Shown here: piece after piece, positions 28,166 through 39,400 of the stretch
Position numbering within the stretch: the stretch's first letter is position 1
Layout: every line of letters starts with the position of its first letter
Source of the DNA: Hymenolepis diminuta
Lineage: Eukaryota; Platyhelminthes; Cestoda; Cyclophyllidea; Hymenolepididae
DNA: 64,000 nucleotides
NCBI GenBank assembly: GCA_900708905.1
Contig: CAADRB010000002.1
Location: 1,590,145-1,654,144 of the forward strand
Direction of reading: 5' to 3'
Program-made: the position numbers and the translations under genes
The notes under the pieces: model-generated
Told to the model about the DNA's origin: nothing
The model's input: only the letters and a program-made list of their open reading frames with translations
Databases searched by the model: none

Positions 28166-28749
28166 CAGTGTGAGTTTTCCATCAAAGGAGCTTGTCAATC
28201 AAGACGATTGTGGAAAAAAAGCCCTTTGACGGATTTTGAGACTTATAGAGTTCGAATAACTTACGCACTGCTTAAGAGGTGGGAGGTTTCGAGTCCTGAA
28301 ATTAGGGAATTGTAGGTATTTCAAATTGAAATATATATATTTTCAATTGCTGCTAAAGATGGGTTATTAGAACTAACGGAAAAAGCTAGTACAACACGTT
28401 TCTCTTCAATGAAAAACCCTAAAATTAGGTTTTTATCCCAAAAAAATGACTAATATAACGCACATTTTTACTAATAGCTTTCAGACGATCAAGAAATATC
28501 TAGTAAAACACTTTTCCCATTTCATTGGGTGTTTCTTGCCTATCTTGCCTTAGCACTACTAGAAATGTGTTTTTATAAAAAATGAGAACAGGGTACCTCA
28601 CCGAAAGACTGTTAAATATGGGACCAATTTTGGCCCTTGTAAGAACTTAAAAAGGTGATTAATAGTGTTACAACAACTTGCATTTAATAAACATGATTCA
28701 CTACTATGTTCGCGTCCTTTATGACGTTATTTTAAGCCACAGAAAAATC

Positions 28750-29043
28750 GCTGAGTTGGTATGTTAGCAAATATGCGTTGCTTTTTATCGAGAGAAATTC
28801 GCCCATTGTCACTCTACGCAAGTGCGTGCGTATGCACAGAATGTCCGCTTGGGCACGGGCCAATCAGCGCCTACTTGAAAGTGCGAGCGTGCGACCTCGG
28901 TCGGAGACAACATATGTGGGGTCGCACTATCCGCTCAGACTCCCAATTTGACCCCCTTTGGCTGCTCGGTTTTACCTACACCTTATTTCATTATCTAGAC
29001 CCCACTCTAGACTATCTTCGACTTGGATTTTATCCTTCTCATC
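28750..29043 (+). promoter_or_regulatory. candidate promoter and 5' UTR exon of the protocadherin gene
   Basis: This stretch is visibly richer in G, C and CpG than its surroundings. It contains GGGCCAATCAGCG (CCAAT at 28860-28864), a strong NF-Y-type box, and ends at the consensus donor ATC|GTAAGTT (GT at 29044). An acceptor TTTCTTTTAG precedes the protocadherin start codon exon at 32486, so a spliced 5' leader is expected. Linking the two is an inference; the 103-codon open frame here has no recognisable domain. Confidence 0.4.
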
Positions 29044-32000
29044 GTAAGTTAAACTTTAGCAATCTCACTTAGTTTACTTTAATGCAATATTTGTTATATA
29101 CAGAATATTCTAGATCTCACCTTCATTCTGAGTAGCTATAATTTGAATATCATTGTAAATTTTTTAATGGCAGTAGAACACTGGAGAAGAGAGAGAGCGT
29201 TTGCTTTAATTATTCAGGCTTTCCGGTTGAATGGTTGTGTTTTATCTCAGTAAAATAAGGGGTAATGATTTCGAGAAATAATAACAACTAAGAGCAAACT
29301 TCATTAGAATGTGGATTTTCTGAGTACATTTCACCATGCAGAGGAGTAAGTAGGGAGTTCAATTTTTTCCCTTACGGGAAACCTTAGATTTACTCTAGAT
29401 TAAATTTGGTTTGACTTTCAGTTTAAAGGAAATAATTGAGCTTTTCATAGATGTCTTTGCGTTTCTCTGAAGTTTATTCGAATTCCATTCCGAGACCAAA
29501 AAAAGGAAAAAATGAAGTTTACACGTATAAGATTTTCTCCTTTCTCTATTTTCTTGACTATTACCAGCCATCATCCTGGTTACTGGGTATTTTCCGTTGG
29601 ATTTCGCAACTATGCTCTTCGATGCTATAAATGTGTACATTGCCAGTGAGGTACATTTGTAAAGTTTAAGCGAAATTTAATATATTTACCCGAACTTCTC
29701 ACTTACTGTTACGTTGCTTAAATCCGTGAAATCTTCTCGGCAGGAGGAAATTTCTGTTTTTTATTGCATAGTTAAATTCACTTTGTTTAAATGGCGGACT
29801 AACTTTGCTGCCATCTCAAATATACAGGGTACACCACCATGCTTTTTCATTTTTCGAAGCATTTTTTTCCAATGAAGGCAATATTTGTATTCCAGATAAA
29901 TCCCACGATAGATTATTGAATTTTGATCTTTCTGGCCTAATATATGATTGGAGGATTTTGTTGTCTAAACTTGCGGCAAATTTAAGGCTCATGATGATTA
30001 ATTACCTCTTTTTTGAGGAAGGACATGCCCATAATTCAGCCTCCAACAAATCCCTGTTTTATGAAAAGTTCTCTCTTCCTCCACTTCTAATTAACATTTA
30101 TGTTGGTGCAATTGGGAAGACTCGACTTGGGGTAAAATATGTCACAAAGTGAAATTGTGGCGATGATTTAACTTTCATGCCAACTTTTTTACCTCCATTC
30201 AAGCGGAGCTTGCGGTATTTTCACCACCCTTTTCTCTTAATAAATCGCTTGTAAAACCCCAAATAGAACTCCAAACTCGGTTCTCTTAAAATCTTATTAA
30301 TAATACGACTTCATTTTACCGGAATTTCAACTGGCCCGCACATAATCAACGTCAGATTTTAACCGAGTTAGATTTAAAAATGAAAGAGTAGTTGGGAAAT
30401 GAAATGCAGAGATTAACCTTATTCTCTTTTTTCATTTGGTTGTGATTTATTTAATTTTGTTTTAGCTTCTTGCTTACACGTTTCTTTCAACCGAATGCCG
30501 CTTTTTCATTGATTTATGATCTTATATATTTCCGACTTCATAATTTGGAGATGGCTGTGATATGTCCCAGGAAACAGCTCCTTTTTATTATCACAACTTT
30601 TGTACTTTGGTTTTACAAATGAAATTTCAAAGTTTCTTCAAGGCGAGGTATATTTTTATGACTTTTTCTGGTATTTCACATATATATGTGTTTCATATAT
30701 ATATGTATTTGTCTATGGGTTGGTTGTTTAATTGCCCGTAAAAATTGGCGGTTGCCTATGGCCTACATGACATGGAATTTTCCCTAAAAATTTGGGTGGT
30801 CGTTCTGACGCTATACGTGACACATTTCATGACCTCATATTACAACCGTGTTTTTTAATAGGTCAATCTGAGTACAGAAGTTCAGAACTCTATCTCAGGT
30901 AAATCCATCCTGAATTTGTCTCGTTTGACTTCAATTTGCGGCAGTTTTTTTATTTCGAAGAGTGGATTCGTCTTCACTCACTTAGTTTCTCTTTCCCAAA
31001 ATTAGGGGAAAAAGCTAGAGTCGTTTAAAACAAACCATCTTTCACTATGTGCGACCACATCAATGGAAGCCGACTGCCACCCAAGCGGAATGTGGATTAA
31101 TTCAAATTGAGCTGAGCTGAACTCGAATGCTCTCTTTAATTCGGTTGAAATTTTCATCTCTTTGTTGTTGATGACATTTAAGCATTATTTAATTAATTTA
31201 ATCACATATTTTACTTTAGAATAGAATTAATGAGTAGACTAATTAATTAATCTTTTTAATATTTAATTCACTTGAACGAAAAGCAGCATAAAGTACGATT
31301 TGGACAAGGGGAACAGAGCTTTCAAAATGGTATTTACTGAGGAAGGGATAAGGACAGATTGGGACCTCAGTGTTGAAAGTAGGCTTTCTACATGGCTCAA
31401 TTTGTGATTAAGACCTCTTTGTCCCTAAAAACGTCGGTCCTTGAGATTGATGAGAACGTTAGGGCGGAGCTTAGGTTTAATGGCAAGTGGATAAAAATTA
31501 TAGTGGATATTGGTTTTTTCAATAGCGGCAGCTTATATTCATTTGCATTTTCTTAAACTCTCATAATTCAAATTTGCTTAAAGAAAGGGTATATTGGAGT
31601 TGATCAGGTTTAGTGTTACAGAACCATTAGTTGGTATAAATTAGTGGGATTTTTCTTTGATTTCTTACAGTTTATTTTTAACCTGGCCTTTTGTCTTATA
31701 AGGTTTGCAGAGTGTAGATATATTATTCTTTTAGTCAGTTTTTAAAATTGAAAATGTTAGTTACCTGTACTAGAAAGATGCGCAAATTCGACGAAAGGAA
31801 GCGTTTTCTAACTCCTAGGAATTTTTATGAAGAGAAACTCGTATTTTGTTATCCCCCTTTTACTAATTTTAGCAGGTACGGTTAGTTATATTCTCTGGAT
31901 CTGTTGTGTGAGTATCGAACACTTGGCCTCTGACCTTGCACATGCTAACTCCTACTCCGTCATACGTGTTAATTCTGCCTTTCTCATCGCAACATTTTTC

Positions 32001-32485
32001 AAATTTTTAGTCATAAGGAAAAATCTGAACTTAGGGACCAGCAAATTAGTCTAATACGGGCTTAACTGGAAGGGATAAAAGAGAAACTAAGAATTAATTC
32101 AGAATATCAGAAGAGCCTTACTTTATCCAATTTTTGGATTCGAGTCGTGCACTATATATCAGGTAGTTCCCTGCTTTGTGGTTCGAAATTCAAATCTCAT
32201 GGTTTGTCTTCGAGGATGTCTACTGTACCCAATACTTATTAGTCGATTGAACAATTATAGTGCTGTTCATACCATTTCGATAAATATTTCTTTTAATAGT
32301 CGAGATAATAAGTAACACGATTTTAATGTAGCAAACGGGAGCTCACTGTTTTCCCAACATCGATTTTCATCAGAATCGAAAATTTTGAAGGCTAATAATT
32401 AAATTGTGACTCGCTGACAAATTTGTATTTAAAAGCAGTTAGATAAACCTGACTGAACTCTCATTTTCGGCTTACTTTCTTTTAG
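29044..32485 (+). other. region between candidate 5' exon and coding exon 1
   Basis: Probably a 5' UTR intron if the island at 28750-29043 is the first exon. It contains perfect palindromes CACATATATATGTG (30677-30690) and CATATATATATG (30694-30705). A 115-codon open frame (29805-30152) opens at CTG and has no recognisable domain. The acceptor at 32476-32485 (CTTTCTTTTAG) is good. Confidence 0.4.
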
Positions 32486-32510
32486 ATTCGCCTGGACACA
32501 TCATGGGAGT

Positions 32511-33452
32511 ATGACTTCTCAAACAAAAATGGAGACTATTTTCCTATTACTTCTTGCTATTTTCCATCACACGTCTGCCTGCAAGTATCTCCGAACAATT
32601 CAAGTATTAGAGACCAATGCGCTGCAGAGATCCAATCCCTCATCCTACATTCCATCTCCTCCTGGAATTGCTCAAGAAGTCTCGGCCAATTTGACCAAAC
32701 TCTTCCAATCTGAACTCTCCATATCAACTGAAGAGGCTCAACAGGCGGTAATCTTTTTCACTGACGCTACAGAAAGTCGCCCTTTTGTAATTAAGCAGCT
32801 CAAAGATGGCTCCCGGATCCTTACTAATGAAATGGCAATAGATAGAGAGGAGATTTGTAATCCCTTCAAGAACCCTCATCATGCCGCGGTCTCCCAAAAG
32901 TGCTGTGCCAAGGGAAGAGGTGATGGGGAATACAAGAGGAATCCCTTCAATCCTCAACTTGATTTCCACTGCTGTGTCTTTCTTGGTATAACCGTCGAGG
33001 GTTATGGAACTTTTTCCCTTCGAATTGATGTGGTAGACGTGAACGATAACGTTCCTACTTTTAATATACCATCAGAAGCATCTCTAGGAAATGCTGGAAA
33101 AGACGCCCCGGTGGTAATCAAAATTGATGAAAATACCCCGCAAGGGACTATTATTCCCCTGCCCCAAGCGTTTGATTTGGATGAAGGGAAGAATAGTGAT
33201 CTGCTATTTCGTGTGGAGAAAGTCAGTCCACTAGCAGAGTGGGAACAGCATTTTAAACTTCTATCGGATCCAGAAGATCGATGTGTCACTAATTCTCTCA
33301 CAGAATCTCAAAGCAGAGAAAACAGCTTCCCTGCTCTTTGTCTACTTGGAACGATTGATCGGGAAACAGTACCTGGATTCACATTTGATCTTGTGGCCAG
33401 GGATCAAGGTGATCCTGTAGCCCTTTCAACTACTCTCTCGATGTCCATTTCT
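32511..33452 (+). CDS. protocadherin exon 1: signal peptide, EC1, EC2
   Basis: Encodes residues 1-314. EC1 has the protocadherin hallmark DREEIC (111-116), then a cysteine-rich insertion with CC at 131-132 and 154-155 and a GRGDG sequence (135-139). EC2 has TIDRET and ARDQGDP. The exon ends TCT|GTAAGT, phase 0, immediately before the EC2-EC3 linker. The ATG at 32503 opens a three-codon frame whose TGA overlaps the ATG at 32511. Confidence 0.92.
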
Positions 33453-36400
33453 GTAAGTTTCGACCATTTCTTTTAATATAGTAGCAAATTTTATTTTTTT
33501 GTCTAGGAGCAGCAGTATGAGTAGTATAAATTGAATTAGAGGTGGCATAATTAGATAAACTTCCCAACGAGAATTGAGCGCGCTAGGGTCTTAGTGGAAG
33601 ATTTGATCAGTGTTCCTGACTACTGCTTCCACTACATATCTGTCCCAAGAGGGGTGAAAAGAGCAGACTGGAATATGGTGGATGCGCATGCATGAAGAAA
33701 CATGCTGTTCTTCATCACTTATTAATCAGCGAAGAGTACAGACACGCTCTTCACGTTTCAGTTACTTTTGTTGTTGTGGAGATGCATTCCTTTCTTAACG
33801 GCTTGTGATTTCTGCTTAGTTAGAATTTATTGCAGAATTTTAGTATTCTGCCTAAAATAACTTCCGAGTTCATTTAGGTAAAAACTTCTCAAGTCAATTA
33901 GGAGGGATGTTCACAAAAATTGATTTAGGTAGAGGAAAAGTATTATGGAGCAGCTCTTGCAAGAAATTTACTTTCTATCACCTCTCTTGTTGACTAGAAT
34001 GGACCAGAGCAGTTTGTCACTCACACCACTGGATGTACATCAATAGTTATTGATCCCGTGAAACTGACTTGGCAGGTGTGCACTTTGACTACCAGCGTAT
34101 CAGTTCATTCAGGAGAGCGTTTTTGAGCACTCATCTTGGGTAGAAAAGTAGCGTCATAGAGTCTTTCTGACGAGAAACTGAAATTCTGTCGCTCCCTTTT
34201 AATGGGATTTAACCAGTGCGGTTAGCCATTCCGTTCGTGGATGTCGAACCTGTCACCTCTGATTTCACATACGAATACATTAACCTGTGCGCCGATACAT
34301 CTTACTTAAAAACAATCGATTGTCTAAGCCATTATACGTCTTTATAAATGACTTATCTAAGTCAGAGAATGAGTACGTTAAGTCAATTTCTTTACCCAAA
34401 GGTTATAGTCTGAAAGAAGGGCCGTATGGCTAGCTCTCACTTAATAATAATGATATATTTATCTTATTAAGCATCAACTTTTGAATTTGGCACTCTCTTT
34501 CCGGCTACGCCCATTATTGTTTCAACGCCTCAGATAAACAAATACGTATCGCTAGCATTATTTGCTCTCACCGAATCTGCCTTATTTAATGAAATACCCA
34601 TCTTCGGTTGCGTGGGTAGCTTTATTATTACTAATTCAAATTAAGTGTATTTCAAATTTCTTCAGCCCATCTAAGTATTTTTTAAAAATAAAATAATGAA
34701 ATAAAGTTAAATTAAGCTCCCCGACTTCAAAGGGAGTCCGTAGAAGGAAGGGACTCTGTAATACTTGGCCTATGAGCATTATGAGGGGAAAAATAGTAGT
34801 CTTAAGAGGTGGACAAATTGAAAATACAGGCGGCGGAAAAAAAGGAAAACTGATAGCAGTAGTTAAAAGCGGTGTGAAAAAAGATTCATCCGCAATTTGT
34901 TAGATTTATCGTCCCAAGTCCAAATTCACTGATCAAAACCCTCCAGAAATTGGTTAAGGCAAAAGAGTCCTTATTCTTTTTCTAGTTTTCCAAAAAGGGT
35001 CTCTAAATTATTTCCGCTATTTGAGTTTTCGTAAATAATTAAGATGGCATATTGAGAAAATTTGTAGGTGCTATACGCACGCAATTATATCTTTAATCGG
35101 TGGAAGCTTTCCGTTGAGTGGCAACTTACCTACCCGCTTTTCCAGCACGCCACTCGAAGTTTATTTTGTTTTAATTTTTAATAATGCCAATTGGAAATTC
35201 TAAACCTCGTGTGTGATTTCATAATATAAAAAACCATTTGGGGGGGGGGGGTTACTAGTTTTAATTTTTTAGATTTGTATTATATCTGAGATAAACAGAC
35301 CTGTTGCAAATTAATTTATTATGTCATCATTATTATTTAAAGTTTTTTTTATTATTTTCAGGTCATTGATGAAAACGACAATGCGCCAAAATTCAACCAA
35401 AAGGATTTCAAGGTTTCAGTAAATGAGAATGAGATCGGCAAAACTCTTGCCCACCTTCATGTTACAGACTTAGACGCTGGCGAGAATTCCCGATTGAGTT
35501 ACTTTCTGAGACCAGGAAATCACTTAATAGCTAACCAGAAGCCTTCAGCAGACTTCCTTCGAATGCATATTCTTATTTCTCCTGTAGTGGATGGAGTTGT
35601 TCTGCGATTAATTCAACCTCTGGACTACGAAGCTGTCAGCTCGTTTGATTTCGAAGTAGTGGCCCAAGATTATGGAACTCCACGGCTTGCGTCTACGGCA
35701 ACTGTGTCTGTTGAAGTTCTAAACGCAAATGATATGCCTCCAATTATCAGATTTTTTAACAAGGGCAATCTCCTCAATTCCGAATATGCCAGCCTCGAAC
35801 GCGAAGAAGATACAGATAACCACCTGCCTAAAGTAATCTGCCATGTTCATGTCTACGATCAAGATACCAATTTGGATGAAGTGTGTTGTGATATCAGTTC
35901 TCCACAACGGTTATTTGATCTACGGGAAATTAGTAGTGAAAACACTATTCAAAGAAGAAAAGTGTATGAATTGATAAGTTTGGCTCAGTTGGATAGAGAA
36001 AAGACACCGAGTTATTCAGTTAGTGTTCGTTGTGTGGATGGTCGTACTCCTACCCGACTGATTGGACAAAGTCAAATAAGGATTTTTCTCAAAGATGTTA
36101 ATGATAACCCTCCAATGTTTGAGAAGAGCCAATTCTTCGGAACAGTGGTTGAGAATGAGGCGAATGCATTTGTAGACTTCAGGGATTCCTTCTCAAATTA
36201 CGGTCAACAAACTTCTCAATTCGTAAGCCCTTCGCACATCCGTGCAACAGATGCCGACGCAGGTCCTAATGCCGCCATAGCCTATTCCCTTGCTCCTTGG
36301 ACCCGCGAAGAGGATTCCAACTCCACAGTTTTAGAGAAGGCCGACTACAATTTCTTCCATATTGACAGACTAACTGGACAGTTGAAGACACGAGTTCCTC

Positions 36401-39400
36401 TAGATTTTGAGACCAAATCTTCCTATTATCTCATGGTTATCGCTACAGATCAACCTCTGAATGCTTCTCAAGCTCTCACATCTTCGGCAAAGATTGTTAT
36501 AACGGTACTTTAGGATTTAACTTATAACGTTATTATAACCAACATCAAGACAGAAAACTTTAAAATTTTTCATTGCGGAAGAGTGAGTGAAATCAGTTGA
36601 GTATGAGTCCAATAAAACATAAACAGGGGAGGGAATCAAAGAGATGTTGAGATTAAAGTCAAGAGATCGGATCGTGCAGTATTTTCATAATGTTTCAAAA
36701 TTCAAAGCTCGTGAATTGTGCCCTGAATTACAGACCGGTCGTTTAATTATAATCCACTTTTTCTTCTAACGACAAAAAGCTGCTCACACGATCTTAACAT
36801 AGTGGAGTTGAGACAGACTTCCAATAGGAGATTTTGCATTAATTTAAAGGCAATTCACTGGGTAGTATTTTTGTTCGATATTATTTATTTATTCTTGAAG
36901 AAGGGGATGAATTCATCCTAGCGTATAGTGCGTGCACATTTTTATTCCTGAATTATGGATAGAATAGGAGGAGAGGGAGACGAGACTATGATAAGCTGTC
37001 AACATCGGAAACAAAGGCGAGACATAGTGACATTCGAACTGGTGACTTTGTGGATGACGCGTTCTAAATTATTGATGGGGACGAAAATTGACATTAAAAC
37101 ATTAAATCCAATAGGTCTTACATCATTCCCATCAATTTACTACACATTGAGGTATTCAGATATCTCCTTTTGGAGATAAACTGTTCTTCAAGTTTGTTTA
37201 GCCTAAAATAAAAATTAGAAAATTAATTAGTGATAAGGACACTTATGATCAGAGGATTTTATAAATCAATATGTGCGTAAATATTCGCCTTCAGTTTCTT
37301 AAGAGGCTCGGGGCTCCAATGTAGTGATATCCGAACTTGTATAATTTGCACGTTTTTGCATGTTTAAGCACTAGATTTTAGTAGAAGGAAGATATTCTGG
37401 AAACCGCTTTTACGCATTCTACCACCCCTTTTAGTAACCAGAATTAATCAGGAAAGTCGGTCATCCACGCTCCTTGATGTTTATCAATGAATATTGATCT
37501 CTTACTTGGCAGATGTAAATGTTGACTACTGCGCCACTGGCACGCGGACGTCTGAATATCTTTCTTTTCCAACTTTTTAGCTACCTTTGAGTGAAAGAGA
37601 AATTGGATGTCAGATTAACTCAAATGTAGCGATCAGATATTACTGAAATTCACACAAAGTTGATATCATTTTAAGATATCCTAAATTTCTATACACGCTT
37701 TTAGGACAATTATTGCTTCTTTGACTGGGTTTCAAATTTCCGCCTTCATTTGTGGTCAAAAATATACACGCTCCCTAATTGAAAACACAAGGAGATTGTA
37801 CTGGAATCAGATATTGTATGTTGTATGCATTTCACTCTGCTGTCTATTTTGATCGCGCTTGCGAAAATCGATATCTTGGCCTTTATTGTTCGCCTTAATT
37901 CGTTTGAAAACCCTTCCAACAAAAGTCCTTAATCCCAGTTTTATTCTCCTACTCAGAGTCTTACTGGCGAAAAATTTATTTATCGTAGAGCTTTTGTTTA
38001 ACTAAAATACTCTCCAGGGTCGATATCTCATAGTCTCGCTTTAAAACAATCTTTTCACCTCAACCAACGCTTTTTTCCCAGACAATGACTGGTTTTTCGC
38101 CTTTTACTGATTCACAAATTCTAGAAATATCCACCCTTATTTTAATTTAATAAGGTAAAAAGTCTCTTTTTGTTTACAGTGCCTTCCTTTAGTGCTATTA
38201 ATAATTTATTTTATTCATAAAATATTTTTTTATAAATGATATTCCCTACCTATAGTTTCGAAATTTCAAAACAAAACATACCAAATAGACAGAATTGTTT
38301 AGACATAGAAGACGAAATAAATTATTTAAGCGGCTTTTCGATTTTAAGTTTTTGAAAAAGCGAGAAAGATATTCCCTTATCCAATACCTGCCCGTTTCAA
38401 ATTGTTCGCCTTGGATTTTATTTTACTGTTGAAATATTCCCTCTTTAGAGTCCAGCTCATTTTAGGCATGGACAAATTGTCATATTTCTGAACTTTTAAT
38501 AGAAAAGTTGCTTGGCAGAAACCCTACTTGGACAAAGTTTAATCTCTTCTACTCTTAATTAATTACGTAGGATTGTAGTCACTGCACCTAAAATTTCCCT
38601 GCAAGTCTTCTCGTATTTCCTCTTAAGACAATTTCACCGCGTTTGCTCATTTTGGGAGTGGTCACTGGCTATAATCAATTATTGTTACTTATTATTAATA
38701 TTGGGTTTAAATTCATTAAATATAACCAACTTGTTGGATATTCAAAATTTATATGAACTTTTTGAACCAAAGAATGGGAGATGTTTTGCTTTCAATTTAC
38801 GTTTCTCTGGGGGAAGCGGAAACTTAAGATTGAATACTTCCTAGAAAGCTAAGACTTCTATACAGATCGAATTGCAGTTGGTGCCTCCTGATCTTGAAAC
38901 CTTTATGGAATGAGGTATTTGAGAGCGTTCTGTTTGGTCAGAGGTTTTCCTTGAAGGCAACTGAGTGATATGTCCACGAGATGTTAGTTTTCAAGGGCGA
39001 AGGATTGCATTTGTTTTTATCTCCTTAATCCTGCCTTTCAAAAATCCGTCCATATTCACACACCCGGAGTTGATCAAATTAGGTGGAGTGCTACTCACAT
39101 CTTTAAAGTTACAGATCTATTGATTGGTACACGCTAAGATTTACAGCGATCATAATAATGAAATAATATCCCGAAACTCATGAACCAAATCTCCCCATCC
39201 TTTTTTCCAAACGTTTTCACCTTGGTAATTGCCATGTATTTACTTTTCCAAATAACAATATATACTGATAAGAGACAGACAGATAACCCTCAAAACTGCA
39301 GTGTTGTTTGCCTCGGAATAATCAATCCCCATAATTTTCAAGTCGCCAATCATTCTTATCAAAACGCGAGCGCACCGCTCCTGACAGCTTGATAGTTATT

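Larger units (their letters stand above)
19640..28749. other. intergenic between the divergent genes
   Basis: No coding exon supported. The longest open frame (100 codons, 19974-20276) opens at TTG and has no recognisable domain. Short TTTTCCTATCT/CTAACT reiterations occur at 22999-23057, and SINE fragments at 26285-26400 and 28039-28165. The rest looks like unconstrained AT-rich sequence. Confidence 0.55.
33453..35361 (+). other. protocadherin intron 1
   Basis: GTAAGT donor, TTATTTTCAG acceptor, 1909 bases, phase 0. It holds two adjacent SINE copies in the same orientation (33915-34095, 34100-34300) and a run of 12 G at 35240-35251. Confidence 0.85.

Noticed and set aside
28761..29072. 103-codon open frame in the GC-richer island
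   Set aside because: No recognisable domain; it runs through the splice donor, and base composition alone explains the length.
29805..30152. 115-codon open frame on the plus strand
   Set aside because: It opens at CTG, has no recognisable domain, no supporting splice pair and lies in the probable leader intron.
33453..33476. Secreted EC1-EC2 form by reading into intron 1
   Set aside because: It would need intron retention; a consensus GTAAGT donor and in-phase exon 2 favour normal splicing, and nothing supports a short form.
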